Assembly (NCBI GenBank): GCA_036823255.1
Contig: DAISGC010000016.1
Coordinates: 1-50,286 of the forward strand
Source of the DNA: UBA4658 sp002405485
GTDB taxonomy: Bacteria > Planctomycetota > Phycisphaerae > Phycisphaerales > UBA1924
Length of the DNA stretch: 50,286 bases
Direction of reading: 5' to 3'
Below the pieces are notes generated by a model, which did no database searches, was not told where the DNA came from, and was given only the letters and a program-made list of their open reading frames with translations. Both the position numbers and the translations under genes were made by a program. Position 1 is the first letter of the stretch. Each line of letters starts with the position of its first letter. Positions 1 to 8,266 of the stretch are shown here, one piece after another.

Positions 1-51
<51 letters not shown>

Positions 52-87
52 GCAGGTGCCGTACTGAGACCACATACAGTCCGGACG

Positions 88-1452
88 ATGCCGGGCGGCC
101 TGCACATTCCCCGATTGCAGACCTCGGCGGAGGTGGATGCGCTGTTTGCGAGTCAGCGCCGGGGTGATCCGATCGGGTATCGGGTGCACCTGTGGCTGAC
201 GCTCGCGGCGTGCACGATGCTGTGCGGCCCGACGATGGCGGTGGAACTCGCATGGGCGCCGGCGCTGATCTGCCTGGTTGTGCGCATGACCGGGCAGCAT
301 CCCATTCTCGAGCCGCTGGCGTTTGATCGCGTGATCTGGGTGACGCTGGCGGCGTGGGCGTGGGCGGGCGTGAGCATCGCGTGGACCAAGGGCACCTCGG
401 CGACCTGGCTTCAGGACGTGCAGGGCGCACGCTTCCTGCCGGCGATGCTGATCGTGTGGTGCGTGCTGGATCGACGCTCGTGGATCATCGCGGCGATCCT
501 CGCCGGGTCGCTCGTTGGGCTCTTGGCCCAGTGGCTGCATCTGATCGATGCGAGCACGGGCGGCGCGCTCGGGCTGCCGATCCAGCGGGCTCCGGGGCGC
601 ATCAGCGGATGGATGGACCCGGTCTCGGGGGGCTCGGTGCTGGTGGCGATGCTCGGGCTGTGGCTGGCGCCTGCGCTGTGGGGACGCGGATGGGGCGTGC
701 GCGCCATCGGAGGACTCGGGAGCGCGCTGACGCTTGTGGGCATTGGGCTCACGGGCACACGCGGGGCGTGGATCGCAGCGGCCGGCGTGTTGCCGATCGC
801 CGCGGCGCTTGCCCTCTGGCAGGTGCGGCCGCGGCGCCGGGTGCTGGCGCCGATCGGGGTGGCGATGGCGGCAGGATTGATCGGCGTGGGCGTCGCATGG
901 GCGAGTGCTGGAGAGCACGTGCGGGCCCGGCTGGAGGCGGCGCGCAACGATGTGCGCATGGCGATGAGCGATCGCAACTATGCGAGCGACACGGGCATGC
1001 GGCTGGCGATGTGGTCATGGGCCCTGGCCGCGGGGAAGGAGCACCCGGTGCTTGGGCTTGGCGGGGGGGGGTACCAGCCGTGGGTGCGCTCGCGCGGGCC
1101 GGAGGAGGCGCGAGCCCTTGGCGCTCCGGCCGACGCCGCCCCGATGGTGCATGCCCATGCGCACTCGTGGTACCTGCACGCGCTGGCAACGCTGGGCGTG
1201 CCCGGGCTGCTGCTGACGCTGGGCCTGCTCGGCGCCGGCACGTGGTATGGGCTCATTGGCACACCTGGCGGGGGGGGTCAAGGCGGATGGGCATCGGCGC
1301 TCGAAGCCGGGCCGGCGCTTGCGCTCATCGGGCTCGGGCTTGCGGGGATGTTCGATGCGATCGCGATCAACCAGCAGACGGCGATCCTGCTGTGCGTGCT
1401 GCTTGGGCTCTGCGCACAGCGGCGCCCAAGGGGAACGGGGGCCGCAACATGA
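88..1452 (+). CDS. O-antigen ligase / Wzy polymerase-like membrane protein
   Basis: A 454-residue, strongly hydrophobic protein with about ten predicted membrane segments. The last third has the arrangement typical of the O-antigen ligase/Wzy family: a large periplasmic loop with a Gly-rich turn (GLGGGGYQPW), then an HAHSWYLHALATLGVPG motif (around residues 354-370) leading into the last helices. Members polymerise or ligate polysaccharide repeat units on a lipid carrier in the inner membrane. Its stop overlaps the next start by four bases (ATGA), so it is co-translated with a glycosyltransferase, which supports a role in surface polysaccharide. Substrate and the choice between ligase and polymerase cannot be told. 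The annotated ATG lies only 39 bases after the poly-C run, so an upstream start cannot be excluded. Confidence 0.8.
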   Translation: MPGGLHIPRLQTSAEVDALFASQRRGDPIGYRVHLWLTLAACTMLCGPTMAVELAWAPALICLVVRMTGQHPILEPLAFDRVIWVTLAAWAWAGVSIAWTKGTSATWLQDVQGARFLPAMLIVWCVLDRRSWIIAAILAGSLVGLLAQWLHLIDASTGGALGLPIQRAPGRISGWMDPVSGGSVLVAMLGLWLAPALWGRGWGVRAIGGLGSALTLVGIGLTGTRGAWIAAAGVLPIAAALALWQVRPRRRVLAPIGVAMAAGLIGVGVAWASAGEHVRARLEAARNDVRMAMSDRNYASDTGMRLAMWSWALAAGKEHPVLGLGGGGYQPWVRSRGPEEARALGAPADAAPMVHAHAHSWYLHALATLGVPGLLLTLGLLGAGTWYGLIGTPGGGGQGGWASALEAGPALALIGLGLAGMFDAIAINQQTAILLCVLLGLCAQRRPRGTGAAT

Positions 1453-2711
1453 AGATCGTGGTCATCTGTGGGCGGGCGGCGAGGCAGCCGTGGACGTCCG
1501 GAGGGCTGGTCGCGCGGGTCTGCCGAGAGCTCGCGCGGCGCGGGCATGAGGTGCATCTGCGTGCGCAGAGCGTGGACGACGGCGAGGCGTTCACCACCTC
1601 GTGCGCGAGCGTGCGGGCCTTTGGCTCGTTCGATCAGACGGCAACCGACTGGCCGATGGGCTTTGCGGCGTGGGCCCGGCGGCAGGTGCGCGGCGTGGAT
1701 CGGGACGCGAGCGTGTCCTTCTCCAGGGTGGTCTCGGGCGAGGTGTGGATGCCGCTTGAGCCCAGCGGGTCGGCATGGATGAGCCGCACGGTCGGAACGC
1801 TCGGGCTCAAATCCAGGGCGATCGCGCTGCTCCGACATCACGGCTTTGCTCGGGCATGGGCGAGCGACCTGCTGCGCGTCTTCCCCGACGGGCCCAGGAT
1901 CCGGCGCGTGGTGGCGATCGGCGCACAGTCGGCGGGCGAGGCGTCGCGGCTGCTGCACAAGGCCCGCGGCGTTGGCGAGCGGGTCGTCAAGATCGACGCG
2001 TTCAGCACGATCGACCCGCCGACGACCGCCGTCCGCGCGGCGCTGAGGACCAGCACGCGGGCTCTGTTGAACATCGATCATGGTCGCGTGGCGCTCGCCG
2101 TGCTGGCGCCGCTTCCGGTCGGCGGGCGGCTGGACACGCTGCTGGGCGCGGCGGCGGAGCTGCAGGCACGAGACCGGACCAGGGCGCCGACGATGATCGT
2201 GGTGGCCAAAGACTGCGTGGCGATGCACGGGCGCGTGGTGCGATGCGGCGCGGAGCGCGTGTGCCGCATCGTTCCGCTGACGGCCCGGCTGGATGCGGTG
2301 CTCTCGAGCGTGGACGGGCTGGTGCTGCCGGCCAAGTGCGATCGCGGGGTGTTCGAGTCCGGGGGCCTGTCGCGCGGGGCCGCGGACGCGCTGCGCATGG
2401 GGCTGCCCATTCTGGCCGCGGGCGGGGCGTCGGGATATGAGCTTGCCCGCTGGCGGAGCCCGAGCCAGGATTCGCCGGGCGCGGTGGTCGACGTGCCGAG
2501 CGTGGACGCGTGGATCCGTGCCCTCAAGCTCGTGCTCGATCCGGCGTGGCGAGATCGGGCCTCGCGGGCGGCAGGGGAACTGGGCAAGGACCTTGGGTTT
2601 GACCGGTTTGCCGACGATCTTGCGGGAGTGATCGAGGCGGCGGCGGGCGAGCGGCGGAGCGATCCGGAAGACGAGGGGTCGACGTGGGACGCCCTTTTGC
2701 CGACGGGATGA
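1449..2711 (+). CDS. Glycosyltransferase, family 4-like
   Basis: A 420-residue protein whose ATG at 1449 overlaps the preceding stop (ATGA). The N-terminus (MKIVVICGRAARQPWTSGGL...ELARRGHEVHL) is the classic first Rossmann strand and glycine-containing loop of a GT-B glycosyltransferase of the GT4 type, which acts at the cytoplasmic face of the membrane. The C-terminal half has the usual E-rich donor-site region (DRGVFESGGLSRGAADALRMGLPIL), in which an acidic residue sits before a small-residue helix. Together with the upstream Wzy-like gene it suggests assembly of a surface polysaccharide. The reading frame is open far upstream, but that stretch is a shadow of the Wzy gene. The sugar donor is unknown. 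Confidence 0.72.
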   Translation: MKIVVICGRAARQPWTSGGLVARVCRELARRGHEVHLRAQSVDDGEAFTTSCASVRAFGSFDQTATDWPMGFAAWARRQVRGVDRDASVSFSRVVSGEVWMPLEPSGSAWMSRTVGTLGLKSRAIALLRHHGFARAWASDLLRVFPDGPRIRRVVAIGAQSAGEASRLLHKARGVGERVVKIDAFSTIDPPTTAVRAALRTSTRALLNIDHGRVALAVLAPLPVGGRLDTLLGAAAELQARDRTRAPTMIVVAKDCVAMHGRVVRCGAERVCRIVPLTARLDAVLSSVDGLVLPAKCDRGVFESGGLSRGAADALRMGLPILAAGGASGYELARWRSPSQDSPGAVVDVPSVDAWIRALKLVLDPAWRDRASRAAGELGKDLGFDRFADDLAGVIEAAAGERRSDPEDEGSTWDALLPTG

Positions 2712-2809
2712 TGGCGACGTGATCGCCTCTGACGCGCCCCTATCCTTGCCTCGAAGCGCGTGCCGCGCCGTTTTCGCAGATTGACTGTTCACTTTGTCGC
2801 CCGGTGCCC

Positions 2810-5053
2810 ATGAGCCAGACGATTTCCGTGCCTGCAACGAACGCCCACCACGCCGCGTCGGCGCGGCCTGGAGACCATGACGAGCGGCTGCCGCTGCGGG
2901 CCGCGAGCGCCCTTGCGGAAGCGACGCGGTCGCTTCTTGGCAAGCTGCGGGAGGATCGGGCTCCGGAATCGGCGCCCGGCTCGCGGCACTGGTGCGCCGA
3001 GCTGGAGGGGGACTCGATCCTCTCCAGCGAGTATCTGCTCATGAAGTTCATCCTGGGGCAGGAGCACGACGAGGACGTGTTCGGCGAGCGGCTGCCGACG
3101 CGTGGCGAGACGCTTCCAACGCGGCCCGGGCGTCGCACGTTCGAGCGGATCGCCAATCACCTGCGGCTGGTGCAGCGCGAGGACGGGTCGTGGGGGCAGT
3201 ATCCGGGCTCAGCGCCGGACATCAGCGGGTGCGTGAAGGCGTATCTCGCGCTCAAGGCGATGGGCGATGACGTGAACGCCCCGCACATGCGCAAGGCCCG
3301 CGAGCGGATCATCGCGCTTGGCGGTGCGGAGAAGTGCAACACCTTCAGCACCTTCTATCTCGCGTGCATGGGGTGCGTGGACTGGGACGCGTGCCCGGCG
3401 ATCCCGCCGGAGATCGTGTTCCTCCCGCGGTGGTTCCCGTTTCACATGGACAAGGTCTCGGCGTGGACGCGGACGATGATCCTGCCGCTGGCGATCTGCT
3501 CGGCGCTGCGCCCGGCACGCCAGGTGCGCGACCCGCGCGGCAATCCGGTGAACATCGACGAGCTGTTCGTCAACCCGAAGTACAAGCGGCAGCTTGCCAA
3601 GCCCTGGCAGCACGATGAGCCGGTGTGCTGGAAGAACTTCTTCCTGCTCTGCGATCGGCTGCTGAAGGTCGTGCAGCATCTGAAGCTCTCGCCGATGCGC
3701 TCCTCGGCGATCAAGGCGGCGGAGGCGTGGATCGTCGATCGGGTGCGTCCGGAGACGACCGAGGGGCTCGGAGCGATCTTCCCGCCGATGGTGTATCTGC
3801 AGGTCGCGTTCCAGGCCCTTGGGTATCCGCGGACGCACCCGATCATCCAGAAGGCCGAGCGCGATCTGGATGACTTCATGCTGGATGAACCCAACGACGA
3901 CCCTCGGCTGGATCACGTGCGCCTGCAGCCGTGCTTCAGCCCGGTGTGGGACACGGGCATTGCGCTGTACGCGCTCACCGAGGCGGGATTGACCGCCGAG
4001 AAGAGCGGCGAGATCGCGAGCGTCTGCGACTGGCTCATCGCCCGCCAGGTGAAGATGACCGGCGACTGGGTGCGCAACCTGCGGCCGGAAGACCGGCACA
4101 TCCGCCTGGGGGCCGAGGCCGCGGCGTGGGCCTTTGAGTATCACAACGACTGGTACCCCGACATCGACGACACGGCGATGATCGCCAAGGCGCTCATGCG
4201 GGCCGGCGATCGGCGGGGCGAGACGATCAATCGCGAGACCGCGGCCAAGGCGTTCCGCTGGATCGTGGCGATGCAGAACGACGACGGCGGATGGGCCGCA
4301 TTCGACAAGACCACGCACCGCGAGTGGATGGAGGCGATCCCCTTCGCCGACCACAACGCCATGCAGGACCCGAGCTGCGCCGACATCACCGGGCGCACGA
4401 TCGAGTCGCTGGTGACGTGCGGCATGGCGGCGGATCACCCGGCGATCGTGAACGCCGTGCGCTACCTGCTGAACAAGCAGGAACCCGAGGGGTGCTGGTG
4501 GGGCCGCTGGGGCAACAACTACATCTATGGCACGTGGCAGGCCCTGGGCGGGCTGACATATGCCGGGCTGCCCAAGGACCATCCGGCGATCCGGCGGGCG
4601 ATCGCGTGGATCAAGAGCGTGCAGAATCCCGACGGGGGCTTTGGTGAGACGGCCGACAGCTATCTGGACCGCACGCTCATGGGCAAGGGCCCGAGCACCG
4701 CGAGCCAGACGGCGTGGGGGCTGGCCTGCCTGCTCTACGCGTGTGAAACGACGGATCCCGCGGTGATCCGGGCGGTGCGCTGGCTGTGCGATCACCAGCT
4801 CTACGAGGACAAGCCGCCATTCACCCCCGCCTGCTGCACGGGCGTGGAGACCTTTGATCCCGGGACCGACGAGCACGCGGCCACGGACTTTGTCTCCGAC
4901 AAGGCCGGCAGCTGGAGCGAGCACTTCTTCACCGGCACGGGTTTTCCCAAGGTGTTCTATCTGCGGTACAACATGTATCGCCACTACTTCCCGGTGATGT
5001 CGCTGGCGCGGTACGTGAACATGGCCTCCGGCAAGCCGACGGGCCCGGGCTAG
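2810..5053 (+). CDS. shc: Squalene-hopene cyclase
   Basis: A 747-residue terpene cyclase that folds squalene into hopene, the first committed step of hopanoid synthesis at the membrane. Evidence: the catalytic acid motif D-I-D-D-T-A (residues 451-456) and several QW-type repeats, including GSWGQYPG near the N-terminus, GGWAAFDK after the DXDD motif, GCWWGRWG, and GGFGETADSY near the C-terminus. The length is slightly above the usual 630-730. An in-frame GTG lies two codons upstream (2804), but ATG at 2810 is the simpler start. No other hopanoid genes (hpn series) are in the window. The next gene, sucD, follows after 18 bases, so the two may be co-transcribed although their pathways are unrelated. 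Confidence 0.95.
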   Translation: MSQTISVPATNAHHAASARPGDHDERLPLRAASALAEATRSLLGKLREDRAPESAPGSRHWCAELEGDSILSSEYLLMKFILGQEHDEDVFGERLPTRGETLPTRPGRRTFERIANHLRLVQREDGSWGQYPGSAPDISGCVKAYLALKAMGDDVNAPHMRKARERIIALGGAEKCNTFSTFYLACMGCVDWDACPAIPPEIVFLPRWFPFHMDKVSAWTRTMILPLAICSALRPARQVRDPRGNPVNIDELFVNPKYKRQLAKPWQHDEPVCWKNFFLLCDRLLKVVQHLKLSPMRSSAIKAAEAWIVDRVRPETTEGLGAIFPPMVYLQVAFQALGYPRTHPIIQKAERDLDDFMLDEPNDDPRLDHVRLQPCFSPVWDTGIALYALTEAGLTAEKSGEIASVCDWLIARQVKMTGDWVRNLRPEDRHIRLGAEAAAWAFEYHNDWYPDIDDTAMIAKALMRAGDRRGETINRETAAKAFRWIVAMQNDDGGWAAFDKTTHREWMEAIPFADHNAMQDPSCADITGRTIESLVTCGMAADHPAIVNAVRYLLNKQEPEGCWWGRWGNNYIYGTWQALGGLTYAGLPKDHPAIRRAIAWIKSVQNPDGGFGETADSYLDRTLMGKGPSTASQTAWGLACLLYACETTDPAVIRAVRWLCDHQLYEDKPPFTPACCTGVETFDPGTDEHAATDFVSDKAGSWSEHFFTGTGFPKVFYLRYNMYRHYFPVMSLARYVNMASGKPTGPG

Positions 5054-5071
5054 GGCGTACACTCCCGCCCC

Positions 5072-6070
5072 ATGGCCATCCTCATCAACGCCTCCACCAA
5101 GGTCATCTGTCAGGGCATCACCGGCTCCTTCGGCGGAGCACACACCAAGGGCTGTGCGCTCTATGGCACCCAACTCGTCGGGGGCGTGACCCCCGGCAAG
5201 GGCGGACAGTTCTTTGAGGTCGATGCCGAGTGCAAGATCCCCATCTTCGACACCGTCGATCAGGTGGTGCGCCAGACGGGGGCCGAGGCGACGATGATCT
5301 TCGTCCCGCCGCCGTTTGCCGCCGACGCGATCCTCGAGGCGGCCGACGCCGGCATCCGCGTGATCTGCTGCATCACCGAGGGCATCCCGGTGAACGACAT
5401 GGTCAAGACCCGCGCGGTGCTGGACGAGATGAACGCCGCTCGGCCTGCGGACAAGAAGATCACGCTCGTCGGCCCCAACTGCCCGGGCGTCATCACCCCC
5501 GGCAAGAAGACCGGCGCGGGCGACAAGAGCAGCAGCGTCTACACCTCCGCCAAGCTCGGCGGGGGCGGGTGCAAGATCGGGATCATGCCCGGGTACATCC
5601 ACACCCACGTGAGCGAGGCCAAGACCGGCAAGAGCGTCGGCATCGTCAGCCGAAGCGGCACGCTGACGTATGAAGCCGTCTGGCAGACCTCGCGGCTTGG
5701 ACTTGCACAGAGCACGTGCGTCGGGATCGGGGGCGATCCGGTGCGCGGGATGAGCCACATCGACGTCATCGAGCTGTTTGAGAAAGACCCGGAGACGCAC
5801 GGCATCCTGATGATCGGCGAGATCGGCGGCACCGACGAGATCAAGGCCGCGGAGTATGTGCAGAAGCACGTCAAGAAGCCCGTCGCCGCGTTTATCGCCG
5901 GCCGAACCGCGCCGCCCGGCAAGCGGATGGGCCACGCCGGGGCGATCATCGGCGGGGCCGACGACACCGCCGACGCGAAGATCAGCGCTCTGCAGAAGGC
6001 GGGGGCAAAGGTGGCGCTCAGCCCGGCGGATATGGGGAAGATGATGGCGGAGGCGATGAAGATCGTTTGA
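5072..6070 (+). CDS. sucD: Succinyl-CoA ligase, alpha subunit
   Basis: A 332-residue alpha subunit of succinyl-CoA synthetase (TCA cycle; succinyl-CoA + NDP + Pi to succinate + CoA + NTP). Diagnostic segments: a CoA-binding N-terminal Rossmann fold (TKVICQGITGSFG), GPNCPGVITPG, SRSGTLTYEAVWQT, and the phosphohistidine loop RMGHAGAIIGG with the active His at residue 288. It is ~40 residues longer than the usual ~290. Compared from memory with the E. coli protein, the excess lies mainly in about 22 Ser/Gly/Lys residues after ITPG (residues ~145-167) and a shorter insertion after YIH (~178-187). The beta subunit gene (sucC) is not adjacent. The 3' end overlaps the convergent membrane-protein gene by 53 bases. 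Confidence 0.95.
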   Translation: MAILINASTKVICQGITGSFGGAHTKGCALYGTQLVGGVTPGKGGQFFEVDAECKIPIFDTVDQVVRQTGAEATMIFVPPPFAADAILEAADAGIRVICCITEGIPVNDMVKTRAVLDEMNAARPADKKITLVGPNCPGVITPGKKTGAGDKSSSVYTSAKLGGGGCKIGIMPGYIHTHVSEAKTGKSVGIVSRSGTLTYEAVWQTSRLGLAQSTCVGIGGDPVRGMSHIDVIELFEKDPETHGILMIGEIGGTDEIKAAEYVQKHVKKPVAAFIAGRTAPPGKRMGHAGAIIGGADDTADAKISALQKAGAKVALSPADMGKMMAEAMKIV

Positions 6071-6845
6071 CGCGTCTCGCTCGTGAGATGATCACCGAGA
6101 ACAGCGTTGTCAGGACGATGAGTACGGCGAGGCCGATCAGCACTGCCGCGCCAAGCGTCAAGACCTCGGTTGTGCGCAATGGCAAGCTGCCGGGCGGACC
6201 TGGCCTCCATCGGCTCCAGACGCCACCGGAAAGCCGATCCACGCACGCGTCGAAGAACACCATCGCGACGAAACTGAGCGCCGGCGAGAGCATGCCGACG
6301 AGTACCCGGCCCACGATCGGTGCTCGTGACTTGAATGCGAACCAGAGCGCGGCGTGAGCCGCGAGCACCAGCATGGCCGCGGCCCAAGGCATGAAGACCG
6401 CGAGCAAGGCCTGCGCAACGAGCCAGCCGAGACAGCCGCCCTGCCGAGGCAAAGGCGACTGCTTTTCCATGCGATGCCACGCGATGTTCGCGAGCACGGA
6501 GAGGTGCATCAGAACGACCCCGAAGAAGAGGTCGCGCAGCACGCCGTTCACAGGCCTGCCGAGTTCCTCAAAGACAAAGATCGCTCCGATGGCGAATGTG
6601 ATCACGGAGAGAACCGCCGGGAGTGCCGCGGGGTCAACGCGTGCAGCCTGTCGCGCTTCGTGGGCCTGGATGAGCCCGGCGTGCCTGAACCGCTCGCCAC
6701 ACTCCGGACACGCCCCATCCGCAAGCCCAGTCAGCTCATACCCACACGCCAAACACTGCGGCACAAACACCGCCGCATCATCCGCGGCCGACTTCGCGCG
6801 ATCGTGTTCAGCCCGCACTTCCACGTTGGCTTGTGCGCCGTCCAT
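6018..6845 (-). CDS. Zinc-ribbon multi-pass membrane protein
   Basis: Unknown protein of about 275 residues. The N-terminus has a CLAC...CPEC zinc ribbon (two C-x2-C pairs about 15 residues apart) of the kind common in uncharacterised planctomycete membrane proteins. About five or six hydrophobic segments follow, and the tail is rich in Ser and Pro. The open frame extends to a TTG at 6944, but ATG at 6845 is preferred because the extension runs through a 10-bp hairpin (6887-6914). The tail overlaps the 3' end of sucD on the opposite strand. Function unknown; a membrane-bound sensor or scaffold is only a guess. Confidence 0.65.
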   Translation of the reverse strand: MDGAQANVEVRAEHDRAKSAADDAAVFVPQCLACGYELTGLADGACPECGERFRHAGLIQAHEARQAARVDPAALPAVLSVITFAIGAIFVFEELGRPVNGVLRDLFFGVVLMHLSVLANIAWHRMEKQSPLPRQGGCLGWLVAQALLAVFMPWAAAMLVLAAHAALWFAFKSRAPIVGRVLVGMLSPALSFVAMVFFDACVDRLSGGVWSRWRPGPPGSLPLRTTEVLTLGAAVLIGLAVLIVLTTLFSVIISRARRVKRSSSPPPSSSPYPPG

Positions 6846-6994
6846 CTGAGAGCGGTTGCGGAAACTCGAGCGCCGGGTCTCATCTTGAACGGTTTGCGTG
6901 GCGTGCAACCGTTCACACTCGGCAATCTGCGCACTCTCGCCCAAAGAACTTCTCAGCGGACATGCGAACCTGTCGATATCTGTCTGCGTATCCC

Positions 6995-7022
6995 TTGACA
7001 GACCGACATTTGCTGCTAGGTT
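6995..7022 (+). promoter_or_regulatory. Sigma-70-like promoter
   Basis: A perfect TTGACA (-35) at 6995-7000 is followed by a 16-base spacer and TAGGTT (-10) at 7017-7022. A start of transcription about seven bases later would fall almost on the ATG at 7031, which implies a leaderless mini-ORF or a non-coding transcript ending at the hairpin at 7235-7263. Confidence 0.45.
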
Positions 7023-7234
7023 TGCTTCCGATGACGACTCGCACCTCCCAACTCCACCAGCTCACGCGTCGTACGGCGACGTGTGGTGTTGTTGGCCAGG
7101 TCGCGGTCTGGCAGAAACTCTGCCAGTCGACGCGCCAGTGCATGGATCTTGTGATTCATGCCGTCCCGGGCGGTGCGAGCGTCGGTGAGGTCCGAACCTA
7201 AAGGACCCCACAAAACGCAGGCGTAAAAGCCACG

Positions 7235-7273
7235 CACCACCGCCCGGGCAACCGACGGTGGTGTTTGTCTTTT
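7235..7273 (+). terminator. Terminator-like hairpin with T-rich tail
   Basis: CACCACCG (7235-7242) pairs with CGGTGGTG (7256-7263) around a 13-base loop and is followed by a T-rich stretch (tttgtctttt). It could end a short plus-strand transcript from the promoter-like site at 6995. Its left arm shares the 13-mer CACCGCCCGGGCA with the hairpin at 9548. Confidence 0.5.
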
Positions 7274-7391
7274 CGGCCTGCGTGCAATCTGACGGTTTGA
7301 AGAACGCCCAATGTCCGCGGCGGCGCGGTGGCTGTCTCCTTGTTCGAAGCGTCCTTGAGTTTGCCGATCCGCATGTGAAAGTGAGATCCCC

Positions 7392-8204
7392 ATGACCGAT
7401 CGATTCCCGACATCCCGCCCCGTGGTTCTCAGCTTCAACGCCTCGATCCTCACGCACGAGGCCGAGATGCAGACCGTGGTCGCCGAGGTTCGCCGATTCG
7501 TGCTGCTCGGGCGTCCGCTGCTCGTACTGGTCGGCGCGCTCTGGGGCGTGAACAGGCGGCTGACCGAATCCGCCACCAAGCTCTCCTCCCATCCTGATGA
7601 TCCGGCGATGGCCCGCCTGCTGAACACCGGTGATCAGGCCAGCGCCGCCCTGCTCAGTCTGGCGCTCTCGGAGAACGGCATCGACCACGCGCTCGCAGAT
7701 GCGCGATCGATCCGGCTCGTCGCGCAGGGCTCGGCAACCAGCGCCGAGCCCGCCAGCGTCGATGCCGGCGCGCTCGCCGGATTGCTCGATCGTCGGCGGG
7801 TCGTGGTGCTCGCCGGATCGGAAGCCGTCGATCCGCGCGGGCAGAGCGTCTCCCTCGGGAGGGATGGGGCGGATGTCGCCGCGGCGTTCATCGCCGCACA
7901 GATCGACGCCGACGCTCGATTCGTGCGCGACACCGACGGCATACCCGAGCCGGCCGACGCACGATCGGCAACCGGTCGCCGGGCGCGGGTGTATCGGTCC
8001 CTGGCGTGGACTCTGGCGCCGAGCGTCGCTTCGAGCGTGGTGTCGCCCCGGGCCCTGAGATATGCGGCCCGGGTCGGGCTGTCGCTGCGGGTGGTTGCGC
8101 CGGGGTCGGATCGGGGCACGCTCATCTCGGGGACGACCGAACTGGACCAGTTGCGTGTCACGCCGGCGCGTGCGATCTCAGACGCCGCAAGCGCCGTGGC
8201 GTGA
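7392..8204 (+). CDS. Aspartokinase-like protein, probably catalytically degenerate
   Basis: A 270-residue protein that follows the amino-acid-kinase fold of aspartokinase along its length. Recognisable segments: NTGDQASAALLSLAL (family: ATGEQVSIALLAMAL), RRVVVLAGSEAVD, VSLGRDGADVAAAFIAAQIDAD (family: TTLGRGGSDTTAVALAAAL) and SPRALRYAARVGLSLRV...GTLIS. The essential N-terminal K-F-G-G-T-S is replaced by S-F-N-A-S-I and the T-D-V-D-G-V loop by R-D-T-D-G-I. No ACT regulatory domain follows. The first step of the Asp-family pathway is therefore unlikely to be catalysed here; a regulatory or structural paralogue seems more likely. No other Asp-family biosynthetic gene lies in the window. The start is the ATG at 7392, after a weak GAG-containing ribosome site. 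Confidence 0.7.
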   Translation: MTDRFPTSRPVVLSFNASILTHEAEMQTVVAEVRRFVLLGRPLLVLVGALWGVNRRLTESATKLSSHPDDPAMARLLNTGDQASAALLSLALSENGIDHALADARSIRLVAQGSATSAEPASVDAGALAGLLDRRRVVVLAGSEAVDPRGQSVSLGRDGADVAAAFIAAQIDADARFVRDTDGIPEPADARSATGRRARVYRSLAWTLAPSVASSVVSPRALRYAARVGLSLRVVAPGSDRGTLISGTTELDQLRVTPARAISDAASAVA

Positions 8205-8223
8205 TGTCCGTGGGGCGACGGGT

Positions 8224-8266
8224 TGCCGGGCGGGCGCAGAGGAATCAGTCGGGCGCCCGCCCGGCA
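8224..8266. terminator. Long GC hairpin between convergent genes
   Basis: A perfect 14-bp stem (TGCCGGGCGGGCGC at 8224-8237 with its complement at 8253-8266) around a 15-base loop. It lies just after the aspartokinase-like gene and overlaps the last codons of dinB on the other strand. There is no clear U-run, so it could be a bidirectional or Rho-assisted stop. Confidence 0.5.

Larger units (their letters stand above)
6846..7391. other. Intergenic gap with hairpins; possible small RNA or mini-genes
   Basis: 546 bases without a convincing gene. It holds a hairpin (6887-6894 with 6907-6914), a promoter-like pair (6995-7022), a perfect 8-bp hairpin with a three-base loop (7108-7126), and a terminator-like hairpin (7235-7263). 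Two short frames overlap antisense: a 56-codon plus-strand frame (7031-7201) starting just after the promoter-like site, and a 47-codon minus-strand frame (7159-7016) with amphipathic-looking composition (begins MNHKIHALARRLAEFL). Neither is recognised and neither has the GC-rich third positions of its neighbours. Confidence 0.5.

Noticed and set aside
3209..5935. 908-residue minus-strand frame antisense to shc and sucD
   Set aside because: It mirrors two well-supported genes, has the Arg/Ala/His-rich composition of a GC-driven shadow, and shows no domain.
7000..7275. SRP, tmRNA, 6S or RNase P RNA in the 7-kb gap
   Set aside because: The conserved sequence motifs of SRP, tmRNA and RNase P RNA were not found. 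6S RNA has no strong sequence motif and was not excluded rigorously.
7062..7688. 208-residue minus-strand frame over the 7-kb gap
   Set aside because: Overlaps the start of the aspartokinase-like gene, has no domain, and its composition looks like a shadow.
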